The notes under the pieces are model-generated. The model saw nothing but the letters and a program-made list of their open reading frames with translations. It was not told the DNA's origin and made no database searches. A DNA stretch of 7,133 nucleotides from Acidobacteriota bacterium (GTDB lineage Bacteria > Acidobacteriota > Terriglobia > Terriglobales > Acidobacteriaceae). Both the position numbers and the translations under genes were made by a program. Location of the stretch: the NCBI GenBank assembly GCA_003224995.1, contig QIAI01000304.1:11608-18740 (forward strand), written 5' to 3'. Below, piece after piece: positions 1 through 5,670 of this stretch (the first letter of the stretch is position 1; the number at the start of each line of letters is the position of its first letter).

Positions 1-1523
1 TCGTCCACCGAGATCGGAAATCTTCCCAGTTCCTTGAAATTGGGAGATTTTAAGAGTTCCCGCAACATCGTCTGTGATTCGAAATTTGCACGCACCGGAT
101 CGGACACGACGATATAGCGTACGCCATCCTCGCTAAACAGGTTCTCGATGTCGGCGCGGCTGTGCACCAACTCCTCACTGCCGCCCTCTTTTTTGATGTT
201 GTAAGTGTAAAGCGCTTTGCGCAGCACCAGGAAGCGCCGCGCGGGATCATCGGCGCGCATGAAGAAGATGAAGTTGCCGGCCAGAGGCCCGTCAAAGAGC
301 ACTACCGCTGAGTTGGTTTGCTGCTGAATTTTTCTAGGTACCGCTGCATAGCCGTCAACATAAGGCCGGTGAAAGGACCAGGCCGAGGCTAACGTGGCGC
401 CCACTACCACCAGGGACGCGACCGCCGCGGTCTTCCGGAGCGCCGGTGCGCGGAAGAAACAAAACAATACGCCGCAAGCAAAATACATGAAGGGCGGAAT
501 CCAGTAGATCACATAGCGTGCTTCCTTGTGACCAATCAACGTCAGGGTCACATAACAAGCCGCGATCCAGCTCAGCATGATGCCGGTCACGTGTGGCCGC
601 GACCACCGCCGATTGGTCAGCAATCCCAGGATCCCCAGCCCCAGGAGTCCCCAACCCAGTTGCCCGGGTAGCGCCCGGATGTAATAATGCACCACATAAA
701 ACACCACGTAGTACGGCGCGATCAACACGATGCAGAGGGCCACCGCGTAAAGCACTTCCTTGCGCAAGAACAGCTTCCAACCTCCACACAGAAGCCCCGA
801 AAACGCACAAAAAACGATCAGATAAACGCCGTTTTGTTTGGTCAATAGCGCGCCACTGGCAAACAGCGCAAACCAGTAGAGGTGGGATTTCTTGGTCTCG
901 AGCAGGTAAGAGATCCAGAAATAACTCGCCCCCAGACAGCAAGCCAGCAGCGGAATCTCCAGCATGACCGTCTTTTCGAAAAGAAGCACGTCCGGCAAAA
1001 GAGGCAGCCACATCGCGGAAAGGGCTGCCGCCCAGTCATTCAACACTTTTCTTACTAGCAGAAACCAAAAGATGGATCCCATCAGCGCGAAACACAGAAT
1101 CGTCAGCCGGGCAGCGAACACAGTCGGCCCCAACGCCAGGAAGAAAAGTCCTTCGAAGCAATAAAACAGCGGTGGCCAGTGAATCACACCGCTTAGCGCC
1201 GGATACTGCGCGTAATAACGATAGGTGTATTCCACCGGATGGCTCACCGGATGGTCCCGCACCAGGTCCGCGACGAATACACCAGTCATCGCATGTTGAG
1301 TCTCGTCAACGTTGTAACTGAACTCGCCCACATGGATACCGCGCACGATGGTCGCTGAAGTGACCAGGAGGACACCCAGCAACAGGATCGTGGCCTGTTT
1401 CCCCCAAGTCCCGCTGTGGAGCGTTGGTGGAAGCGCCAACCCGCCGGAATCATGGCTCGTCGAGGGACTCGACTCCACATGGATGGGTGATTCGACCGCA
1501 TTCATAAGAGGAACCGTTTGCAT
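1..1523 (-). CDS. GT39/ArnT-like membrane glycosyltransferase, 3' end outside window
   Basis: Open without a stop for 507 codons from ATG 1523 to the left edge, so the C-terminus is missing. It resembles GT-C fold enzymes (PMT/ArnT, GT39), which transfer a sugar from a polyprenyl-phosphate donor to an acceptor on the periplasmic side of the inner membrane. A cytoplasmic tail of about 43 residues precedes TM1 (about 44-60). The first periplasmic loop carries NVDETQH with Asp73-Glu74, the position of the acidic catalytic motif in GT-C enzymes. HWPPLF follows at 115-120, then many hydrophobic segments, the GHKEARYVIYWIPP motif (331-344) typical of this family, and a soluble periplasmic tail from about residue 385. 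A second in-frame ATG lies at 1505; neither start has a well-spaced Shine-Dalgarno, so the start is uncertain. It is divergent from the exosortase operon. Family is fairly sure; donor and acceptor are unknown. A surface-glycan role is inferred from the neighbours. Confidence 0.85.
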   Translation of the reverse strand, partial: MQTVPLMNAVESPIHVESSPSTSHDSGGLALPPTLHSGTWGKQATILLLGVLLVTSATIVRGIHVGEFSYNVDETQHAMTGVFVADLVRDHPVSHPVEYTYRYYAQYPALSGVIHWPPLFYCFEGLFFLALGPTVFAARLTILCFALMGSIFWFLLVRKVLNDWAAALSAMWLPLLPDVLLFEKTVMLEIPLLACCLGASYFWISYLLETKKSHLYWFALFASGALLTKQNGVYLIVFCAFSGLLCGGWKLFLRKEVLYAVALCIVLIAPYYVVFYVVHYYIRALPGQLGWGLLGLGILGLLTNRRWSRPHVTGIMLSWIAACYVTLTLIGHKEARYVIYWIPPFMYFACGVLFCFFRAPALRKTAAVASLVVVGATLASAWSFHRPYVDGYAAVPRKIQQQTNSAVVLFDGPLAGNFIFFMRADDPARRFLVLRKALYTYNIKKEGGSEELVHSRADIENLFSEDGVRYIVVSDPVRANFESQTMLRELLKSPNFKELGRFPISVD

Positions 1524-1527
1524 CCCT

Positions 1528-1549
1528 ATTGGTTGCAAGTGTTGCCAAT
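1528..1549. repeat. Imperfect dyad ATTGG-N12-CCAAT with inner GCAA/TTGC
   Basis: The outer arms ATTGG (1528-1532) and CCAAT (1545-1549) are exact inverted copies. Inside them GCAA and TTGC form a second short inverted pair around GTG. It lies 5-26 bases upstream of the first ATG of the glycosyltransferase, so it could be an operator or a leader hairpin. The arms are short and chance is possible. Confidence 0.3.
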
Positions 1550-1568
1550 CAGGATTAACTATTTTCCA

Positions 1569-1582
1569 CCCCGGCGCCGGGG
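1569..1582. repeat. Perfect 14-bp palindrome CCCCGGCGCCGGGG
   Basis: The two 7-base halves are exact reverse complements with no spacer. It sits in the non-coding region between divergent genes, in contrast to the AT-rich bases just to its left. With no loop it cannot make a good RNA hairpin at its centre, so a DNA-level role such as a dimeric regulator site is the more natural reading. No regulator can be named. Confidence 0.4.
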
Positions 1583-1705
1583 CGGCTGCGACCGTATTTT
1601 CCGATGCTCCAAACAGCTTTCTTCTCAGGGGTCAGGGTAACCCAAACCGTTCCCGCCGACATTGGCCTGGGGAGTGACGAAAGTCATACGCAGCCCATTC
1701 GTCGA

Positions 1706-1734
1706 TTGCGTCCGAGCCCCCAATTCGCTATGCT
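1706..1734 (+). promoter_or_regulatory. Candidate sigma70 promoter of the exosortase operon
   Basis: TTGCGT (1706-1711) and TATGCT (1729-1734) are separated by exactly 17 bases and match the -35 and -10 consensus at four positions each. Transcription would begin near 1741, leaving a leader of about 23 bases before the TTG start at 1764. This is pattern matching only, and acidobacterial promoters are less well characterised. Confidence 0.4.
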
Positions 1735-1763
1735 TTTAGCATTCTTCCCCAGCAACTTACGCT

Positions 1764-2657
1764 TTGAGTCACGCCGTCCAAACCGCGTCCTTGACCATCG
1801 ATTCACAGCCTGTGCCGCGATCCCGAACGCCGTTCTGGGAGGTGGTGGTACTGGCTGCGGTCCTTGCCTGGCTGTATGCTCCCGTCCTTCATCATCTTGT
1901 GGGTCAATGGCTTCACGACCCGAATTATTCTCACGGTTTCTTTGTTCCTGCGTTTTCGCTTTACGTAATCTGGAACGAGAAAGATCGGCTTAGGAATCTG
2001 CCGCAGCAGCCTTCCTGGACGGGATTGCTTGTACTTGCGTTCGCCCTCATTGTACTCACCGCTGGCACTCTCGGCGCGGAACTTTTCTTGTCGCGTTGCT
2101 CATTCCTGTTCGCCATTGCCGGCTTAGTCGTTCTCGCTTACGGTTGGAACCACCTACGGGCCATCCTCTTCCCCTGGCTCTTCCTTTTGTTCATGATCCC
2201 GATCCCAGCCATAATCTTCAACCAGATCACATTTCCACTGCAATTAATTGCTTCCCGTGCGGCTGCACATACCTTGCCATGGCTGGGCGTACCGGTCTTG
2301 CGGGAAGGCAATATCATTCAACTGCCGGCAATGTCGCTGGAAGTGGCGGAAGCATGCAGTGGAATCCGTTCTTTAATGTCCCTCGCCACCCTGGCCATCA
2401 TCTTCGGATACCTCATGGAACCGAGGACCTCGATACGGGTAATCCTCGCCCTGGCCTCCATTCCGATCGCGGTCATTGCTAATAGTTTGCGCATTATTGG
2501 CACAGGTTTGCTCGTTCAGTACTGGGATCCGGACAAAGCTCAGGGCTTCTTCCACGCATTCTCGGGCTGGTTAATCTTTGTGGTCTCTCTCATCATGCTC
2601 TTCTTGTTGCATCGCGCTCTTCAGCTGTTGTGTACGAAAGTAGAGTCGCGCCCATGA
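1764..2657 (+). CDS. Exosortase/archaeosortase family transpeptidase
   Basis: A 297-residue polytopic inner-membrane protein with about eight hydrophobic segments. Exosortases recognise a C-terminal PEP-CTERM-type tag on exported proteins, cut it and probably transfer the protein to a surface anchor. The family's catalytic triad is intact: Cys198 in EACSGIRSL, Arg243 in NSLRIIGTG and His264 in FFHAFSGW. The N-terminal YSHGFFVP motif (about residues 55-62) is also typical. The start is TTG 1764: an in-frame TAG at 1737 closes the frame upstream and no in-frame ATG occurs before the TM segments. No good Shine-Dalgarno precedes it, so GTG 1812 remains possible. The stop overlaps the next start (ATGA, 2654-2657), indicating translational coupling with the EpsI gene. 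As in other systems with a separate EpsI, the EpsI domain is not fused here. I do not assign an Xrt subclass. Confidence 0.93.
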   Translation: MSHAVQTASLTIDSQPVPRSRTPFWEVVVLAAVLAWLYAPVLHHLVGQWLHDPNYSHGFFVPAFSLYVIWNEKDRLRNLPQQPSWTGLLVLAFALIVLTAGTLGAELFLSRCSFLFAIAGLVVLAYGWNHLRAILFPWLFLLFMIPIPAIIFNQITFPLQLIASRAAAHTLPWLGVPVLREGNIIQLPAMSLEVAEACSGIRSLMSLATLAIIFGYLMEPRTSIRVILALASIPIAVIANSLRIIGTGLLVQYWDPDKAQGFFHAFSGWLIFVVSLIMLFLLHRALQLLCTKVESRP

Positions 2658-3301
2658 AAACTCATGCACGTTTCGCCCTCGCGCTTGCCCTTTTGTTGGC
2701 TACCGCGCTTTTCTTGCAGGCGCGGAATCGGGCGGAAATTTTCCCTCCGCGAAAACCATTGGCCTCTTTTCCCCAACAGTTCGACCATTGGACCAGCACC
2801 GATGTTGAAATTGGCAAGGACATTCGCGACATCCTGGGACCGGGTGATTTTCTCTTGCGGGTCTATCACGACCAGAAACAAAAGCAGCCCAGCACGGATC
2901 TGTTCATCGCCTATTTCCCCTCTCAGCGGGCTGGCGATACCATTCATTCTCCGAAGAATTGCCTGCCCGGGGCTGGTTGGACGCCGATCGATTCGGCGCG
3001 AATTCCGCTCGCTCTACCCGGCCGTGCCCCCTTTCCGGTGAATCGGTATGTGATCGCCAAGGGCTCGGATCGTTTGCTGGTTGTTTATTGGTATTGGGCC
3101 CACGATCGCGCTGTGGCCAGCGAGTACTGGGCGAAAATCTACCTGGTCACCGACTCCATCCGAATGAACCGCAGCGATGGCTCGCTGGTGCGCCTGACCA
3201 CCCCGATGCTTCCCGGCGAATCGGTAAATACCGCCATGGCGCGACTGCAGCCATTCGCGGGCGATATCGTTCCCTTGTTAAATCAATACATTCCCCAATG
3301 A
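2654..3301 (+). CDS. epsI: EpsI family protein (exosortase-associated, DUF3485)
   Basis: A 215-residue protein with an N-terminal hydrophobic segment (about residues 5-22, an uncleaved anchor or signal peptide) and a periplasmic domain. The EpsI hallmarks are present: HSPKNCLPGAGW with His98 and Cys103, and VVYWYWAHDR around Tyr145-Arg152. EpsI domains are either fused to the C-terminus of exosortases or encoded next to them. They occur in exopolysaccharide loci, but their exact biochemical job is not settled. The ATG at 2654 is chosen over an upstream GTG at 2630 because it forms a classic ATGA overlap with the exosortase stop and places the hydrophobic segment at the N-terminus. The same gene order (exosortase, EpsI, TPR protein) supports the call. 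The stop codon again overlaps an ATG (3298-3301). Confidence 0.9.
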   Translation: MKTHARFALALALLLATALFLQARNRAEIFPPRKPLASFPQQFDHWTSTDVEIGKDIRDILGPGDFLLRVYHDQKQKQPSTDLFIAYFPSQRAGDTIHSPKNCLPGAGWTPIDSARIPLALPGRAPFPVNRYVIAKGSDRLLVVYWYWAHDRAVASEYWAKIYLVTDSIRMNRSDGSLVRLTTPMLPGESVNTAMARLQPFAGDIVPLLNQYIPQ

Positions 3302-3348
3302 AAACTTTAAATTTCGCGCGCGCGACGCGCCCCTTCTCGGGAGATTAG
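3298..3348 (+). CDS. Possible 16-codon coupling ORF between epsI and the TPR gene
   Basis: ATG 3298 overlaps the epsI stop as ATGA and opens a 16-codon frame (MKTLNFARATRPFSGD) ending at TAG 3346-3348, two bases before the TPR gene's ATG. Its last codons cover the TPR gene's Shine-Dalgarno. The geometry would let ribosomes leaving epsI re-initiate and be delivered to the TPR start. The peptide resembles nothing I know. A frame this short may be chance; it also passes through an alternating CG tract (3315-3324). Confidence 0.2.
   Translation: MKTLNFARATRPFSGD
3339..3343 (+). promoter_or_regulatory. Shine-Dalgarno GGGAG for the TPR lipoprotein gene
   Basis: GGGAG lies seven bases before ATG 3351. 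It is the clearest ribosome binding site in the operon and fixes the start of the TPR lipoprotein. Confidence 0.65.
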
Positions 3349-3350
3349 CC

Positions 3351-4223
3351 ATGAGGCGTGCTTCGACATTTCGTTTGATCTTTGCCCTGACTCTGGTGGC
3401 CAGCCTGTTCAGCGGCTGCTCGCGCGACCCAAACGTACGCAAGCAGAAGTACTTTGAGAGCGGGCAGCGCTTTTTCGAAAAAACCCGGTACCGGGAAGCG
3501 GCCATTCAATACAGCAACGCCATCCAGATCGATCCGCGCTTCGCCGATGCACACTACCGGCTCGCACTCACTTACCTGCGTCTGGGGGAGGCCAATCGCG
3601 CCTATCAGGAACTGCAGCGCACAATCGACATCCAGCCCGAGAATTACGCCGCCCGCGTCGACATCGCCAACATGCTGATTGCCGCCAAGTTCTTCAAGGA
3701 GGCACAGGAGCAACTGGATATCCTGACGGTCAAACAACCGAATAATCCGGATGTCCACATGGCTCTCGCTAACTTTAAGGCTCGCCAGGGCGACTTGCCC
3801 GGGGCCATGCAGGAGATGCAGAAAGCGATTAACCTCGATCCCAACCGTTCTGATGCATTCCTAAATTACGCCATCATGCAGATGCAGGCGCAACAGTACG
3901 ACGCGGCCGAGACCAGCATGAAGAAGGCAATTACGCTCGATCCGAGGAACAGTTCAAGCACGCCATCAATGTCGATCCCAAAAATCCCGACCCGCGTTCC
4001 AGTCTGGCGCGCTTGTACATGCTGGAGGGAAAGAAGACTGAGGCCGAGTTGTTCCTCCGCCAAACCAAGCAAGATCTTTCCGACGACCCCAACGGGTATC
4101 GCATGTTGGGAGATTACTACTTCGCCAACGGCGATCTCGACAAGGCCGTTGCCGAATACGAGTCTCTCTACAAAGCTCATCCCAAGAATCTTCAGACGAA
4201 GAAGAATTACATTCAGCTCCTGA
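3351..4223 (+). CDS. TPR-repeat lipoprotein (PrsT-like), N-terminal part before a frameshift
   Basis: It begins with a lipoprotein signal peptide: Arg2-Arg3, a hydrophobic stretch and the lipobox LFSGC with Cys23, followed by SRDPNVRKQKYFESG, a start I associate with acidobacterial TPR lipoproteins. Five TPR units of about 34 residues follow (roughly residues 33-198), each ending in a DP-type or QP-type turn. True coding stops near 3944. After ITLDPRN the frame continues to a stop at 4223 but the last 90-odd residues are Ser/Thr/Arg-rich, carry no TPR pattern and are the shadow of the other frame. The rest of the protein is encoded one frame back from 3944 to 5482. Joined, the product would be about 710 residues. 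PrsT-type TPR lipoproteins accompany exosortase/EpsI loci and probably act as periplasmic or outer-membrane scaffolds for export or glycan assembly. As read, the gene makes a truncated protein. Confidence 0.8.
   Translation: MRRASTFRLIFALTLVASLFSGCSRDPNVRKQKYFESGQRFFEKTRYREAAIQYSNAIQIDPRFADAHYRLALTYLRLGEANRAYQELQRTIDIQPENYAARVDIANMLIAAKFFKEAQEQLDILTVKQPNNPDVHMALANFKARQGDLPGAMQEMQKAINLDPNRSDAFLNYAIMQMQAQQYDAAETSMKKAITLDPRNSSSTPSMSIPKIPTRVPVWRACTCWRERRLRPSCSSAKPSKIFPTTPTGIACWEITTSPTAISTRPLPNTSLSTKLIPRIFRRRRITFSS
3944..3983 (+). other. Frame change in the TPR gene, with loss of a TPR helix
   Basis: Before this point the upper frame reads a good TPR ending ITLDPRN. From 3944 the -1 frame reads EEQFKHAINVDP, a good TPR helix B. 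Between them the expected helix A, roughly 20 residues, is absent, so this looks like a deletion whose length is not a multiple of three. A C CCA AAA heptamer in the upstream frame at 3977-3983 would also permit a -1 slip into the downstream frame. Confidence 0.75.
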
Positions 4224-5482
4224 TTTTGAAGAACCGGTTGGATGAAGCCCGCAAGCTGGATGACGAGATCCTGAAAACCAGCCCGCAGGATGTCGACGCC
4301 CTCGTCTTCCGTGGCCAGGTCAAAATGCGAGACGGGCATGTCGACGAAGCCGTCAACGCGCTGCAGTCTGCTCTCAAAAGCGATCCCGATAACGGCGTCG
4401 CACACTATCACCTCGGACTGGCTCTCGATCAACAGGGGAATCTGGCGCGTGCGGAATCGGAATGGCGGGACGCAGTTCGCCTGAAACCTGATCTGATGGA
4501 AGCGCAACGCGCCTTGGCGGCCGTCTCTGTCCGCAAGAATGACTGGGAGAGCTTGAATCAGATTGCGTCCACCATCATTACCGCCCAGCCCCGCCTGCCG
4601 GATGGCTACGCCATGCGATCCATCGCAAACATCAATCTGAAGCAGTTTCCAAAGGCTGAACAGGACATCAATAAAGCCATCGAGGTAGCGCCGCAGAGTC
4701 CTATCGGTTACGTCCAGATGGGCAACCTGCGCCTGCTGCAAAAGCAATTTAACGACGCGACCAAGGCTTATCAGAAAGGGCTCGAAATCGACCCTGCCAA
4801 TTCCGATGCGCTCAGCGGGTTGATGAATACGTATCTATTGCAAAAGCAGGTCGACAAGGCGATCGATGCCGCCAATACCCAGATCGCCAAAGTTCCCAAC
4901 AGCAGCGCTTTTTACGATCTTCTCGGAACCGCGCTCTTCAACAACAAGAAGGACTACAAGGCTGCTGAAGTTGCCTTGCGTAAAGCGGCTGAACTCGACA
5001 AGAAAAATTCCGATGCTTTGTTGAAGCTGGGTCAGGCACTGCGCGCCGAAGGTTCCACCGATCAGGCCATCGCCACCTTCCAACAGTCCCTCAAGGACAA
5101 TCCCAACGAGATCTCGTTCTACATCTTGTTGGGCGAGTTGTATGAAGCGCAGAAGAACTGGGACGCCGCGAAAGGGATGTACGAGAAAGCTCTCCAGATC
5201 CAACACGACAATCCCGTCGCCTCGAACAATCTCGCCTACGTCATGTTGCAGACTGGCGGGAACATCGATGTGGCGATTTCCCTGGCTCAAACCGCACGCC
5301 GGCTGATGCCCGATAGTCCCAATGCCGCCGATACTCTGGGCTGGGCCTACTATCAGAAGGGTTTGTACCCAACCGCCATCGATCTCTTCAAAGAAGCATT
5401 GAAAAAAGTTCCCAATGACCCCACTTTCCAGGACCATCTGAAAAAAGCGCAGCAGCAGGCGCAGCAACAGTCTGGAAGTTAG
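4013..5482 (+). CDS. TPR-repeat protein, C-terminal part after the frameshift
   Basis: This is the continuation of the TPR lipoprotein in the -1 frame. The frame has TPR sense from 3944, and 4013 is only its first ATG, with no Shine-Dalgarno and no signal peptide, so an independent gene is unlikely. About fourteen consecutive TPR units of 34 (occasionally 35) residues are visible, with regular DP, NP or QP turns such as GLEIDPANSDAL. The last full units carry the NNLAYVMLQTGGNIDVA and ADTLGWAYYQKGLYPTA patterns often seen at the C-terminal end of PrsT-like proteins. The tail is Gln-rich (KKAQQQAQQQSGS) and ends at TAG 5480-5482, with no PEP-CTERM tag. TPR arrays bind peptides or partner proteins; here a scaffold role in the exosortase/exopolysaccharide system is inferred from context. 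A hairpin 48 bases downstream probably terminates the operon. Confidence 0.82.
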   Translation: MYMLEGKKTEAELFLRQTKQDLSDDPNGYRMLGDYYFANGDLDKAVAEYESLYKAHPKNLQTKKNYIQLLILKNRLDEARKLDDEILKTSPQDVDALVFRGQVKMRDGHVDEAVNALQSALKSDPDNGVAHYHLGLALDQQGNLARAESEWRDAVRLKPDLMEAQRALAAVSVRKNDWESLNQIASTIITAQPRLPDGYAMRSIANINLKQFPKAEQDINKAIEVAPQSPIGYVQMGNLRLLQKQFNDATKAYQKGLEIDPANSDALSGLMNTYLLQKQVDKAIDAANTQIAKVPNSSAFYDLLGTALFNNKKDYKAAEVALRKAAELDKKNSDALLKLGQALRAEGSTDQAIATFQQSLKDNPNEISFYILLGELYEAQKNWDAAKGMYEKALQIQHDNPVASNNLAYVMLQTGGNIDVAISLAQTARRLMPDSPNAADTLGWAYYQKGLYPTAIDLFKEALKKVPNDPTFQDHLKKAQQQAQQQSGS

Positions 5483-5530
5483 GCCCGGAGCGCGGCACCG
5501 GCACACTCAGCCGCAGTAAACCGAACTCTT

Positions 5531-5568
5531 AAAGGGACGGATGGAAACACCTCATCATCCGTCTCTTT
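5531..5568 (+). terminator. Hairpin terminator after the exosortase operon
   Basis: AAAGGGACGGATG (5531-5543) pairs with CATCCGTCTCTTT (5556-5568) over 13 positions with one G-U wobble, around a 12-base loop. The 3' arm ends in TTT but no long T-run follows, so it is a weak or structure-only intrinsic terminator. Its location, 48 bases past the TPR stop and about 100 before the porin start, fits transcription end. Confidence 0.6.
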
Positions 5569-5642
5569 CAGTCCTCGCACTTTCCCCGTAGCCTATCCCT
5601 CCTGATCGCACGTCGGTAACCTTGCCCTAATTACGGGTGGTC

Positions 5643-5670
5643 ACCCACAATCAAGCAAAGGAATGTGGGT
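5643..5670 (+). promoter_or_regulatory. Inverted repeat around the porin ribosome binding site
   Basis: ACCCACA (5643-5649) and TGTGGGT (5664-5670) are exact 7-base inverted copies. The 14-base loop contains the AAGGA ribosome binding site (5658-5662) and the 3' arm ends directly before GTG 5671. An mRNA hairpin here would hold the binding site in the loop and could set translation efficiency. Regulation is only inferred. Confidence 0.35.

Larger units (their letters stand above)
1524..1763. promoter_or_regulatory. Divergent intergenic region between glycosyltransferase and exosortase operon
   Basis: No convincing gene is seen in these 240 bases. The plus-strand frames open across it are continuations of shadow frames of the flanking genes. 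It must contain the control signals of both divergent units. Visible elements are an ATTGG/CCAAT dyad near the glycosyltransferase start, a perfect GC palindrome at 1569-1582, a short GGGTAACCC dyad at 1635-1643 and a promoter-like pair at 1706-1734. Confidence 0.6.

Noticed and set aside
355..1011. Minus-strand frame of 218 codons inside the glycosyltransferase
   Set aside because: Its translation is Arg/Gly/Leu-rich without TM segments, while the neighbouring frame on the same strand gives a continuous 507-codon GT39-like protein that extends past the window edge.
1604..1993. Plus-strand frame of 129 codons over the intergenic region and exosortase start
   Set aside because: More than half lies on the exosortase in another frame, and the remainder has no recognisable protein character or ribosome binding site.
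3315..3330. Alternating CG tract as a possible Z-DNA or regulatory element
   Set aside because: Only five CG pairs plus a short extension in a GC-rich genome; no further evidence.
3866..4747. Long minus-strand open frame (293 codons) opposite the TPR gene
   Set aside because: It is antisense to a region with clear TPR periodicity on the plus strand, shows no recognisable family and no ribosome binding site; it is a codon-bias shadow.
4013..5482. Downstream TPR frame as an independent cytoplasmic TPR protein starting at ATG 4013
   Set aside because: TPR sense in this frame begins earlier (3944), the ATG falls inside a repeat, and no ribosome binding site or signal peptide is present.
3351..5482. 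TPR-coding repeats considered as a DNA tandem repeat
   Set aside because: The 102-base periodicity is at the protein level; the nucleotide sequences of the units have diverged and do not form a DNA repeat array.
4835..5506. Minus-strand open frame (223 codons) opposite the end of the TPR gene
   Set aside because: Antisense to TPR repeats; its apparent Gly/Ile/Val-rich pattern mirrors the codons of the plus strand. No independent support.
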